Assembly (NCBI RefSeq): GCF_009765735.1
Contig: NZ_LMUW01000126.1
Location: forward strand, 45,830-101,165
Source: Xenophilus sp. L33
GTDB lineage: Bacteria; Pseudomonadota; Gammaproteobacteria; Burkholderiales; Burkholderiaceae_C
DNA: 55,336 nt
Reading direction: 5' to 3'
Position numbers and translations under genes: made by a program. Each line of letters begins with the position of its first letter. Within the stretch, counting starts at the first letter, position 1. Of the stretch, positions 1 to 8,462 are shown piece after piece. Below the pieces are notes generated by a model, which worked only from the letters and a program-made list of their open reading frames with translations, had not been told where the DNA came from and did not search any database.

Positions 1-1
1 G

Positions 2-919
2 CTGTACGAACAACCCAAGAGCAACGATCCGCCGCCGGCCTGGATCCGCGGCCTGCTGATCCTCACCTGCACCGGCGTGTCGTTTGCGCACGGTTCGAAC
101 GACGGCCAGAAGGGCATGGGCCTGATCATGCTGATCCTGGTCGGCACCCTGCCGATGGCCTACGCGCTGAACCGCTCGATGCCGGCCGACGACGTGGTCA
201 AGTTCGCCGCCGTGGCCCAGGTCGCGCAAGCCGCTCTTCGCAGCAGCACGCCCAACGAGCAACCGGCACCGACGCCGACCCAGGCCCGCGAGATCGCCGC
301 GACCTTCGTGCGCACCAAGGAATTCAACCCGACCGTGGTGCCGGCGATCGCCACCCTGGCCGGCAGCATCGGCCAGCTGGTGAAGGAAAACGGTTCGCTC
401 AACGGCTTGCCGGCCGCCGCCGTCACCAACGTGCGCAACGACATGTACCTCACCTCCGAGGCGCTGCGCCGCCTCGACGCCAGCGGCGCCGCCAACTTCG
501 ATCCCGACACCAAGGCCAAGGTCGGCGCCTTCCGCAAGGAGATCGACGAAGCGACCAAGTTCATCCCGCTGTGGGTCAAGGTGGTGGTCGCCATCGCCCT
601 CGGCCTGGGCACCATGGTCGGCTGGAAGCGCATCGTCATCACCGTCGGCGAGAAGATCGGCAAGACCCACCTGACCTACGCCCAGGGCGCCTCGGCCGAG
701 GTCGTGGCCATGCTCACCATCGGCGCGGCCGACATGTGGGGCCTGCCGGTGTCGACCACCCACGTGCTGTCCTCCGGCGTGGCCGGCACCATGGCCGCCA
801 GCGGCTCCGGCCTGCAGTGGGGCACCCTGCGCAACCTCGCCCTGGCCTGGGTGCTCACGCTGCCGGCGGCGATGCTGCTGTCGGGCTTGCTGTACTACGT
901 CTTCAGCCACGTTTTCTGA
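2..919 (+). CDS. pit: Inorganic phosphate transporter, PiT family (5' end outside window)
   Basis: This is the C-terminal part of a low-affinity PiT (PHO4) permease, which imports phosphate, usually as a metal-phosphate complex, across the inner membrane. The signature FAHGSNDGQKGMGL lies near the start and a second PiT repeat containing WGLPVSTTHVLSSG lies near the end, followed by a last hydrophobic helix. Between them is a long hydrophilic central loop, normal for the family. The frame is open to the window edge, so the true start is upstream. No phoU-like partner is visible because the upstream DNA is missing. Confidence 0.93.
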   Translation: MYEQPKSNDPPPAWIRGLLILTCTGVSFAHGSNDGQKGMGLIMLILVGTLPMAYALNRSMPADDVVKFAAVAQVAQAALRSSTPNEQPAPTPTQAREIAATFVRTKEFNPTVVPAIATLAGSIGQLVKENGSLNGLPAAAVTNVRNDMYLTSEALRRLDASGAANFDPDTKAKVGAFRKEIDEATKFIPLWVKVVVAIALGLGTMVGWKRIVITVGEKIGKTHLTYAQGASAEVVAMLTIGAADMWGLPVSTTHVLSSGVAGTMAASGSGLQWGTLRNLALAWVLTLPAAMLLSGLLYYVFSHVF

Positions 920-1010
920 GCCCGGCAGGACGGCCCGCGAGCGTTCCGGCGCTCGGCGGGCCGTGTCCCGCAAGGCCGCGGGTCCATTCGAGAAAGCATA
1001 AGATCGTGGC

Positions 1011-1865
1011 GTGACCGCCATCCTCAACGCCGACCTGCATTGCCACTCCGTGGTGTCCGACGGCACCCTGACGCCCGAAGCACTGGCCGCTCGCGCAGCC
1101 GCCAACGGGGTCGAGCTCTGGGCCCTGACCGACCATGACGAGATCGGCGGCCAGCACCGCGCCGCCGCCGCGGCCCGCGAGCAGGGCATGAAGTACCTCA
1201 CCGGCACCGAGATCTCGGTCACCTTCGCCGGCGAGACAGTCCACATCGTAGGTCTCGGCTTCGACGTCGACGACGCGGCCATCACCGAAGGCCTCTACGA
1301 CACCCGAGGCGGCCGCGGCAAGCGGGCCCTCGAGATGTCCGAAGGCCTCGCCAAGGTCGGCATCCACGGCGCCTACGACGGCGCGCTGAAATTCGTCGGC
1401 AACCCGGAACTGATCTCGCGCACCCACTTCGCCCGCTTCCTGGTGGAAGCCGGCCACTGCCGCGACACGCCCGAGGTGTTTCGCCGCTACCTCACCGAAG
1501 GCAAGCCCGGCTACGTGCCGCACCGCTGGGCCACGCTCAAGGACGCGGTGCAGTGGATCACCAATGCCAAGGGCCTGGCGGTGATCGCGCACCCGGGCCG
1601 CTACAAGTTCACCGCCAACGAGGAATACGCGCTCTTCGTCGAATTCAAGGCGCACGGCGGCCAGGCGATCGAGGTGGTCACCGGCAGCCACACCGCGGCC
1701 GAGTTCGTCGAATACGCCGACAAGGCGCTCGAATTCGACTTCGCCGCCTCGCGCGGCAGCGACTTCCACAGCCCCGACGAGAGCCACTGCGACCTCGGCA
1801 TGCTGCCGCCCCTGCCCGGCAAGCTGACGCCGGTCTGGGATCTGCTCGAAGACCGCATCCTCTGA
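1011..1865 (+). CDS. rnm: PHP-domain 3',5'-nucleoside bisphosphate phosphatase (YciV/Rnm/TrpH family)
   Basis: This is a metal-dependent phosphoesterase of the PHP superfamily. E. coli YciV (Rnm, formerly TrpH) hydrolyses 3',5'-nucleoside bisphosphates and trims RNA 5' ends. Metal-binding motifs are visible in order: DLHCHSVVSDG near the N-terminus, TDHDEIGG around residue 40, HPGRYKF around residue 195 and GSDFHSPDE around residue 250. The length of 284 residues suits the family. The start is a GTG. The next gene is yciO-like and trpS follows, the order seen near trpH/yciO in enterobacteria. Confidence 0.88.
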   Translation: MTAILNADLHCHSVVSDGTLTPEALAARAAANGVELWALTDHDEIGGQHRAAAAAREQGMKYLTGTEISVTFAGETVHIVGLGFDVDDAAITEGLYDTRGGRGKRALEMSEGLAKVGIHGAYDGALKFVGNPELISRTHFARFLVEAGHCRDTPEVFRRYLTEGKPGYVPHRWATLKDAVQWITNAKGLAVIAHPGRYKFTANEEYALFVEFKAHGGQAIEVVTGSHTAAEFVEYADKALEFDFAASRGSDFHSPDESHCDLGMLPPLPGKLTPVWDLLEDRIL

Positions 1866-1928
1866 TCGCGGGACCGTGATCGCACGCGGCCCGCCTGCGC
1901 GGGCGCGGCGCAGGCGGCAGAATCGGCC

Positions 1929-2564
1929 ATGGCCCAGTATTTCGAAGTCCACCCCGAGAACCCGCAGCAGCGGCTGCTCAAGCAGGCCGCCGCGCTGCTC
2001 GCCCGCGGCGAGATCGTCGCCGTGCCCACCGATTCGAGCTACGCGCTCGCCTGCCACCTAGACGACAAGGACGCGGTCGACCAGCTGCGACGCATCCGCC
2101 AGGTCGACGAGAAGCACCACCTCACACTGCTGTGCCGGGACCTGAGCGAGCTGTCGAACTACGCCCGGGTCGACAACAAGCAGTACCGGCTGCTCAAGGC
2201 CGCCACGCCCGGGCCCTACACCTTCCTGCTCGAGGCCACCAAGGAAGTGCCTCGGCGGGTCAGCCATCCGCAGCGCAAGACCATCGGCCTCCGGGTGCCC
2301 GACCACAAGGTGCTGCACGAGCTGCTCACCCTGCACGGCGAACCGCTCCTGGCCACCACGCTGATCGCGCCCGGCGAGACCGCCGCGATGAACGACGCCA
2401 CCCAGATCCGCGAGCGCTTCGAGAAGCAGATCGGCGCGGTCATCGACGCCGGCGCCTGCCCGTCCGAGCCGACCACGGTGGTCGACCTGACGCCGATGGG
2501 CACCGGCGGCGACCCGGTCATCGTGCGGGTCGGCCGCGGGCCGCTGGCCGGCCTCGGGCTCTGA
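1929..2564 (+). CDS. yciO: YciO-like protein, Sua5/YrdC/YciO superfamily
   Basis: This 211-residue protein has the YrdC fold: VAVPTDSSYALAC near residue 30, then KHHLTLLCRDLSEL, and PGPYTFLLEATKEVPRR around residue 95. YrdC and Sua5 make threonylcarbamoyl-AMP for the t6A modification of tRNA. The YciO branch is a paralogue with less certain function. I prefer YciO over the essential TsaC because the gene follows a yciV-like gene and lacks the Sua5 C-terminal domain. It is probably co-transcribed with the genes on either side. Confidence 0.85.
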   Translation: MAQYFEVHPENPQQRLLKQAAALLARGEIVAVPTDSSYALACHLDDKDAVDQLRRIRQVDEKHHLTLLCRDLSELSNYARVDNKQYRLLKAATPGPYTFLLEATKEVPRRVSHPQRKTIGLRVPDHKVLHELLTLHGEPLLATTLIAPGETAAMNDATQIRERFEKQIGAVIDAGACPSEPTTVVDLTPMGTGGDPVIVRVGRGPLAGLGL

Positions 2565-2611
2565 GCCGGGGCGTTCCCGGGCCGTTCGGCCACGTCTGAG
2601 ACAATCCATCG

Positions 2612-3283
2612 GTGGATATTTCAAACCTCGTTCAAGCCGTTCTCATCTATGCGCTGCCGGTGATCTTCGCGATCACGATCCACGAGGCCGCCCACGGCTA
2701 CGTCGCGCGCTACCTCGGCGACAACACCGCCTACGTGCTGGGCCGCGTCACCCTCAACCCGTTGCGGCACATCGACCCCATCGGCACGATCCTGATGCCG
2801 CTGCTGCTCTACTTCGCCACCTCGGGCGCCTTCCTCTTCGGCTATGCCAAGCCGGTGCCGGTCAATTTCAACCGCCTCAACAATCCCAAGCGCGACATGG
2901 TCTGGGTGGCGCTGGCGGGCCCGGCGTCGAACTTCATCCAGGCGATCCTGTGGGCGCTGTTCCTGGTCGGGCTGGTCGGCGCCGGCATCAACGAGCCCTT
3001 CTTTCTCAAGATGGCGCGCGGCGGCGTGCTGGTCAACCTGGTGATGTGGGCCTTCAACCTGTTCCCGCTGCCGCCGCTGGACGGCGGCCGGGTGCTGGCC
3101 GGCCTGCTGCCGCGCGGCGGCGCGCAGATGTTCCTGGCCCGCATCGAGCCCTACGGCTTCTTCATCGTGATGGCGCTGGTCATCGCGGGCGTGGTCAGCA
3201 CCTGGTGGCTGAGCCCGCTCATGGCCTTCGGCTACCAGGTCATCAACCTGCTGCTGTCGCCGCTCACCGCCCTCATTCGCTGA
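2612..3283 (+). CDS. Site-2 protease family membrane metalloprotease (M50)
   Basis: This is a polytopic intramembrane zinc metalloprotease of the S2P class, 223 residues. The zinc-binding motif HEAAH lies in the first transmembrane helix near residue 24. The second catalytic motif, NLFPLPPLDGGR, lies near residue 150 and supplies the aspartate ligand. At least five hydrophobic helices are apparent. The short form without a PDZ domain differs from RseP and resembles the family commonly found directly upstream of trpS in Burkholderiales. The substrate is unknown. The start is GTG and the gap to trpS is only 18 bp, so the two are likely in one operon. Confidence 0.88.
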   Translation: MDISNLVQAVLIYALPVIFAITIHEAAHGYVARYLGDNTAYVLGRVTLNPLRHIDPIGTILMPLLLYFATSGAFLFGYAKPVPVNFNRLNNPKRDMVWVALAGPASNFIQAILWALFLVGLVGAGINEPFFLKMARGGVLVNLVMWAFNLFPLPPLDGGRVLAGLLPRGGAQMFLARIEPYGFFIVMALVIAGVVSTWWLSPLMAFGYQVINLLLSPLTALIR

Positions 3284-3301
3284 TTCCTGCTGCTGATCCC
3301 C

Positions 3302-4639
3302 ATGGCCAATCCCACCGACACTCCCGCCGCGCCGACGCGCTACCTCACCGGCATCACCACCAGCGGCACGCCGCACCTGGGCAACTACGTCGGCTCGGTG
3401 CGCCATTCGGTGCGCTTCAGCCGGCAGGACGACGTCCAGAGCTTCTACTTCCTGGCCGACTTCCACGCCCTCATCAAGGTCGACGAGCCGGCGCGCATCC
3501 AGCGCTCGACGCTCGAGATCGCGGTCACCTGGCTGGCCTGCGGGCTCGACCCCGACAAGGTCACCTTCTACCGCCAGTCGGACATCCCCGAGATCCCGGA
3601 GCTCACCTGGTTCCTCACCTGCGTGAGCGGCAAGGGCATGCTCAACCGCGCCCATGCCTACAAGGCGCAGGTCGACAAGAACGCGGCCCGGGGCGAAGAC
3701 CCGGACGCCGACGTCAACGCCGGCCTCTTCATGTACCCGGTGCTGATGGGCGCCGACATCCTGATGTTCAACGCCCACTACGTGCCGGTCGGGCGCGACC
3801 AGGTGCAGCACATCGAGATGGCGCGCGACATGGCGCAGCATTTCAACCACCTCTACGGCGACCACTTCACCCTGCCCGAAGCCGCGATCGACGACATGGT
3901 GGCGACCTTGCCCGGCCTGGACGGCCGCAAGATGAGCAAGAGCTACGACAACACGATCCCGCTGTTCGCACCCAAAGCCCGCCTGCAGAAGCTCATCTCG
4001 AGCATCGTGACCGACTCGAAAGTGCCCGGCGAACCCAAGGAAACCGAAGGGTCGGCCATCTTCGAGATCTACCGCGCCTTCGCCGACAGCGAGGAAACCG
4101 AGACCCTGCGCCGCGCCTACGACGACGGAATCGGCTGGGGCGACGCCAAGCAGCTGCTGTTCGAGCGCATCGACCGCGAGATCGCGCCGATGCGCAAGCA
4201 CTACGAGGCGCTGCTGGCCGACCCGGCCAGGATCGAGCTGATCCTGCGCACCGGCGCCGAGAAGGCCCGCGCGCTGTCGCAGCCCTTCATGGCCGAGCTG
4301 CGCCATGCGGTCGGCCTGCGCAACCTGGCGGTGCGCGACAGCAACGACGGCCGCGCCAAGGCAAACAAGGCGGCGCGTCCCAGTTTCAAACAGTATCGCG
4401 AAGCCGATAATCTCTTCTACTTCAAATTGCTCGACGCAGACGGCAAGCAACTGTTACAAAGTCGGGGGTTCGCGACACCGCAAGAAGCCGGCAGCGCGAT
4501 CGGCAGCCTGCGCCGGCAACCCGGCGCGGCGTTGGCCGCACTGGCGGAACAGCTGGAGCCGGTCGACGACGAAACGATGCGGTCGGCGACGGCCGCCCTG
4601 GAAGTGCTGAGCGCCGATGCGGCGAGCGAGAAGAGCTGA
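3302..4639 (+). CDS. trpS: Tryptophanyl-tRNA synthetase with C-terminal extension
   Basis: This class I aminoacyl-tRNA synthetase charges tRNA-Trp. The HIGH-type motif appears as GTPHLGNYVG near residue 24 and the KMSKS motif as GRKMSKSYDN near residue 208. The 445 residues are about 100 more than the compact bacterial enzyme. The extra C-terminal part contains LFYFKLLDADGKQLLQSRGF around residue 370, which resembles the small YegP/DUF1508 fold. Such long TrpS forms are, as far as I recall, common in this bacterial group, so the extension is probably ancestral rather than a recent fusion. Confidence 0.95.
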   Translation: MANPTDTPAAPTRYLTGITTSGTPHLGNYVGSVRHSVRFSRQDDVQSFYFLADFHALIKVDEPARIQRSTLEIAVTWLACGLDPDKVTFYRQSDIPEIPELTWFLTCVSGKGMLNRAHAYKAQVDKNAARGEDPDADVNAGLFMYPVLMGADILMFNAHYVPVGRDQVQHIEMARDMAQHFNHLYGDHFTLPEAAIDDMVATLPGLDGRKMSKSYDNTIPLFAPKARLQKLISSIVTDSKVPGEPKETEGSAIFEIYRAFADSEETETLRRAYDDGIGWGDAKQLLFERIDREIAPMRKHYEALLADPARIELILRTGAEKARALSQPFMAELRHAVGLRNLAVRDSNDGRAKANKAARPSFKQYREADNLFYFKLLDADGKQLLQSRGFATPQEAGSAIGSLRRQPGAALAALAEQLEPVDDETMRSATAALEVLSADAASEKS

Positions 4640-4693
4640 AGGTCCATCTACCGGGGCGAAGGAAAACCGAGCCACGGACACTGCGAGAAAAAC

Positions 4694-5290
4694 ATGAGCA
4701 TCTATGTCATCGACGATCACCCCCTGATGCGCGACGCCATCGTGATGGTGCTGCGGCGCCTCCGGCCGGCCGAGAACATCGTCGAGCTCGAACGGCTCGA
4801 CAAGCTGGGGGCAGCGGTCAAGCAGCACGGCGCGCCGGGCCTCTTCTGCCTCGACCTGAAGCTGCCGGACACCACCGGCGTCTCGGGCGTGGTGGCTGTC
4901 AAGCTGGCCTATCCGGAAGTGCCGATCGCGGTCTACTCCGCCTCGCCCTCCGCCGACATGGAAGAAGCCTGCATCGAGGCCGGTGCCGACACCTACATCG
5001 AGAAATCGGCCAGCTCGGCCGAACTCACCGCGGCCCTGCGCGGCCTGCTGATGGCCGACACCGAGGCCGAGGAGCCGGTCGCCGCCGCCAACAGCAAGCT
5101 GTCCAAGCGCCAGACCCAGCTGATCGCGATGCTCGACCAGGGCATGAGCAACCGCGACATCGCCACCGAACTCGACATCAGCGAGCACACGGTGAAGGTA
5201 CACCTGTGGCGCCTGTTCCGCCGGCTGGGCGTGAAGAGCCGCACCCAGGCGCTGCACCACGCCCGCACCAACGGCCTGTTGTCCGGCTGA
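4694..5290 (+). CDS. Response regulator, NarL/LuxR family
   Basis: This 198-residue protein has an N-terminal receiver domain with the acidic pair in YVIDDHPLMRD, the phospho-acceptor aspartate in FCLDLKLPD (near residue 53), and a lysine in EKSAS near residue 115. The C-terminal third is a LuxR-type helix-turn-helix (KRQTQLIAMLDQGMSNRDIA, then SEHTVKVHL). It should bind DNA when phosphorylated. The histidine kinase gene lies immediately downstream on the opposite strand, 23 bp away tail to tail, and is the likely partner. The target genes are unknown. Confidence 0.92.
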   Translation: MSIYVIDDHPLMRDAIVMVLRRLRPAENIVELERLDKLGAAVKQHGAPGLFCLDLKLPDTTGVSGVVAVKLAYPEVPIAVYSASPSADMEEACIEAGADTYIEKSASSAELTAALRGLLMADTEAEEPVAAANSKLSKRQTQLIAMLDQGMSNRDIATELDISEHTVKVHLWRLFRRLGVKSRTQALHHARTNGLLSG

Positions 5291-5313
5291 ACCGGCGGCG
5301 CGGTTCCGGCTGC

Positions 5314-6750
5314 CTAGCCGACCGCGCCTGAAATTCGCGTCTGCGCCTGCGTCTCGTCCGCGTCGTGCAGCGCGACCCGGAACACGCTGCCGCGCCCCAG
5401 CCGCGAGCGCACGCTGACCGGATGACCGAGCGCGTGCGACAGGCGCGCGACGATCGCCAGGCCGAGGCCGAAGCCGTCCGAGGTGCCGGCATGGTCGGCC
5501 ACCTTGTAGAACTCCAGGAAGACGTCGCGCAGGTGCTCGCGCGCGATGCCGATGCCGGTGTCCCAGACTTCCACCCGCAAGCCGTCGCGGGTGTGGCGCG
5601 AGGCCAGCAGCACGCCGCCCTCGACCGTGTACTTGATCGCGTTGGCCACCAGGTTGCCGATCATCCGGCGCACCCGGATCGGATCGGTCAGCACCGTGCC
5701 CGAGCTCACGTGGACCTTGAAGCGCAGCCCCTTGGCCTCGGCCACCGGGCGGTATTGCAGCTCCAGGTCGTGCAGCAGCTGGGCCACGTCGACCCGCTCG
5801 ATGTGCAGCCGCACCTGCCCGGAGTCGATCCGCGCCAGGTCGAACAGCGAGTCGAAGAGCGCATTGACCGCGTGGGTGGCGCGCACGATCTTGGGCGCGA
5901 TCTCGGCCACCAGCTCGGGCTCGTTGCGCAGCCAGTCGGCGTAGAGCGAGAGCGCCAGCACCGGCTGGCGCATGTCGTGCGCGGCGCTCGCCAGGAAGCG
6001 GTTCTTCATCGCCACCGCAGACACCGCCGCCTGCCGCTGCTGGGTCAGCGAGTTGATCAGGATGTGGTTGTGGAAGAGCAGCTCGAAGCTGTTGCGCGCG
6101 GTCTCGTGGATGCGCCGGCCGGCCCGCAGCAGCAGCCACCAGTGCAGCCCCGGCAGCAGCAGGAAGCCGTAGTTGAAATGCGGCCGCTCGAACTTCAGCT
6201 CGATCACCCGCAGGATGATCGCCATCAGCATGGTGAAGAAGAGCGTGTTGACGTAGCGCCGCAGGAGCGGCGGATGCAGCGCCAGGCCGTTGAGCGGGAA
6301 GGTCGCCACGCCGGCGACGATCAGCCAGCTCATGAACTGGTTCACCAGCGGCGTGCGCTCGAAGAAGATCAGGATCGACAGGCCCCAGGCGAAGCCGCTG
6401 GCGCTCCAGAGCAGCCGGTAGTGCTCGACGAAATACTGCTGGGCGGCCGAATCGCGGTCGGCGTAGCGGCGCGCGTAGAGCTGCTCGCCCCAGATGCGGC
6501 AGATGGTGGCCGCGATACCGATGATCAGCCAGGCCACCAGCTGCCAGGTCGGCACGTAGCCCCAGCTGAGCGCGACCATCGCCGGCATCAGCGCGCCGGC
6601 CAGCAGGTAGGAGCCGCGCGAGGCCCGCATCAGGCTGCGGATCAGCTCGCCGCGAACCCACGGCTCGGCCTCGTCCGCGGTGGCGGGAGCCGGAGTGAGG
6701 CTCGCGAAGGACGAGTTGCCCAGTCCCGCGAACGACGAATTACCCATCAT
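5314..6750 (-). CDS. Sensor histidine kinase (membrane-bound)
   Basis: This 478-residue protein has about six hydrophobic segments in its first 220 residues and no evident periplasmic sensor domain. A dimerisation/H-box (HDMRQPVLALSLYADWL, histidine near residue 257) follows, then a HATPase domain with N-box NLVANAIKYT, G1 DTGIGI and G2 GFGLGLAI. It should autophosphorylate and pass phosphate to the convergent NarL-type regulator. The extreme N-terminus repeats the element GNSSFA twice. An intrinsic terminator in the same orientation lies just upstream of the start codon, so leader control is possible. Confidence 0.9.
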   Translation of the reverse strand: MMGNSSFAGLGNSSFASLTPAPATADEAEPWVRGELIRSLMRASRGSYLLAGALMPAMVALSWGYVPTWQLVAWLIIGIAATICRIWGEQLYARRYADRDSAAQQYFVEHYRLLWSASGFAWGLSILIFFERTPLVNQFMSWLIVAGVATFPLNGLALHPPLLRRYVNTLFFTMLMAIILRVIELKFERPHFNYGFLLLPGLHWWLLLRAGRRIHETARNSFELLFHNHILINSLTQQRQAAVSAVAMKNRFLASAAHDMRQPVLALSLYADWLRNEPELVAEIAPKIVRATHAVNALFDSLFDLARIDSGQVRLHIERVDVAQLLHDLELQYRPVAEAKGLRFKVHVSSGTVLTDPIRVRRMIGNLVANAIKYTVEGGVLLASRHTRDGLRVEVWDTGIGIAREHLRDVFLEFYKVADHAGTSDGFGLGLAIVARLSHALGHPVSVRSRLGRGSVFRVALHDADETQAQTRISGAVG

Positions 6751-6779
6751 GGCTTGAACGCCCTATTCAGCCAGCCCAC

Positions 6780-6803
6780 AAAAAAGGCCCCTCTCGAGGG
6801 GCC
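6780..6803 (-). terminator. Intrinsic terminator upstream of the histidine kinase
   Basis: On the minus strand an 8-bp GC-rich stem (arms 6786-6793 and 6796-6803, two-base loop) is followed by a run of six U residues (6780-6785). It points toward the histidine kinase start codon, 30 bases away. No protein gene on this strand lies upstream, so it ends either a leader transcript or a short RNA made from the zwf-kinase intergenic region. Confidence 0.75.
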
Positions 6804-7018
6804 CTGCATGCGGCACTGTGCCTTGCAAATTGAAAAGCTCGGCGGCGGCTGCCGCCTGGCTGCACGATCGTTCGATCTTATGGCCGCGACCGGCGGCAGC
6901 CCTCAATTGTTGCCGGAATCGTCGCGCGCGCACAACGTGGGCCGCCACGCAGGAGCGCTGCCGGCCTACGCCACGCGGTCATCGAAGGGCTTGAAAATGG
7001 GTCCACGAAAGGTCCACC

Positions 7019-8446
7019 ATGAATCCAGAACCCAATTCCACGCCGCAACCCGCACCCCTGGCGAAGGCGCCCGACGGACCGTCCGACGCGCTGGTCGTCT
7101 TCGGCGCCACCGGCGACCTGGCCTACAAGAAGATCTTCCCGGCGCTCTATGCCATGTGCAGGAGTGGCGCGTTGAAGGTGCCGGTCATCGGCGTGGCGAC
7201 CCGGCCCTGGAGCAGCGAGCAGCTGCGCGACCATGCCCGCGAAAGCATCCTGAAGGACAACCCGAAGGCCGACACCCAGGTGATCGACCGGCTGCTCGGC
7301 CTGGTGCAGTACGTCAGCGGCAACTACAAGGAATCGGGCACCTTCGACAAGCTCAAGCAGACGCTCGGCGGGGCCAGGACGCCGGCGCACTACCTGGCGA
7401 TCCCGCCGACGCTGTTCCCGACGGTCATCGAAGGCCTCGGCAAGAGCGGCCTGGCCGCCAACGCCCGCGTCATCGTCGAGAAGCCCTTCGGCCGCGACCT
7501 GGCCTCGGCCAAGGAGCTGAACCGGGTGGCGCTGGAGGTCTTCCCGAACGACGCGATCTTCCGCATCGATCACTTCCTGGGCAAGGAAGCGATCATGAAC
7601 ATCCTGTACTTCCGCTTCGCCAACTCGATCTTCGAGCCGCTCTGGAACCGCCACCACATCGAAAGCGTGCAGGTCACGCTGGCCGAGAAGTTCGGCGTCG
7701 AGGACCGCGGCTCCTTCTACGAGAGCGCCGGTTGCCTGCGCGACGTGGTGCAGAACCACCTGATGCAGATCGTCGCCCTGCTGGCGATGGAGCCGCCGGC
7801 CAGCCGCGGCTTCGAGTCGGTGCACCGCCACAAGGCCGAGGTCTTCGAGGCGATGGAGCCGCTGCAGGCCAAGGACATGGTGCGCGGCCAGTACGAGGGC
7901 TACCGGAGCGAGCCCGGCGTCGCCCCCGATTCGGACGTCGAGACCTTCTGCGCGATCCGGCTGCACATCGACTCGTGGCGCTGGTCCGGCGTGCCCTGGT
8001 ACCTGCGCTCGGGCAAGCACCTGCCCGATTCCGCCTGCGAGGTGCTGGTGCGCTTCCGGGCGCCGCCGCAGAACCTGTTCGACGACGACGCCAAGACCGA
8101 AGAAGCCAACTACCTGCGCCTGCGCCTGCAGCCGCACTCGGCGATCGCGCTGGCCGCGCGGGTGAAGCGGGCCGGCAAGGACTTCACCGGCGAGCAGCGC
8201 GAATTCGCCCTGCAGGAAGAAGAGCCGGGCGAGCAGACCGCCTACGAACGCCTCCTGACCGACGCTCTCCACGGCGACGACTCGCTCTTCGCCCGCGAGG
8301 ACGCGATCGAGGCCGCCTGGGCGGTGGTCGAGCCGGTGCTGAACGATCCGCCGCCTTCGATCCCCTATGCCAAGGACAGCTGGGGCCCGAAGGAGGCCGA
8401 CGGGCTGATCGCCGGGGACGGCGGTTGGCACAACCCCGCGGCCTGA
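7019..8446 (+). CDS. zwf: Glucose-6-phosphate 1-dehydrogenase
   Basis: This enzyme oxidises glucose-6-phosphate to 6-phosphogluconolactone with NAD(P)+, the first step of the oxidative pentose phosphate and Entner-Doudoroff pathways. The N-terminal Rossmann motif is FGATGDLAYKKIFPAL and the substrate-binding signature is RIDHFLGKE (usually RIDHYLGKE) near residue 182. The length of 475 residues is normal. GAAAGG precedes the ATG with suitable spacing. No pgl, edd or glk gene is adjacent, so it stands alone here, diverging from the histidine kinase. Confidence 0.96.
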   Translation: MNPEPNSTPQPAPLAKAPDGPSDALVVFGATGDLAYKKIFPALYAMCRSGALKVPVIGVATRPWSSEQLRDHARESILKDNPKADTQVIDRLLGLVQYVSGNYKESGTFDKLKQTLGGARTPAHYLAIPPTLFPTVIEGLGKSGLAANARVIVEKPFGRDLASAKELNRVALEVFPNDAIFRIDHFLGKEAIMNILYFRFANSIFEPLWNRHHIESVQVTLAEKFGVEDRGSFYESAGCLRDVVQNHLMQIVALLAMEPPASRGFESVHRHKAEVFEAMEPLQAKDMVRGQYEGYRSEPGVAPDSDVETFCAIRLHIDSWRWSGVPWYLRSGKHLPDSACEVLVRFRAPPQNLFDDDAKTEEANYLRLRLQPHSAIALAARVKRAGKDFTGEQREFALQEEEPGEQTAYERLLTDALHGDDSLFAREDAIEAAWAVVEPVLNDPPPSIPYAKDSWGPKEADGLIAGDGGWHNPAA

Positions 8447-8462
8447 GAACGCCGCGAGCGGC

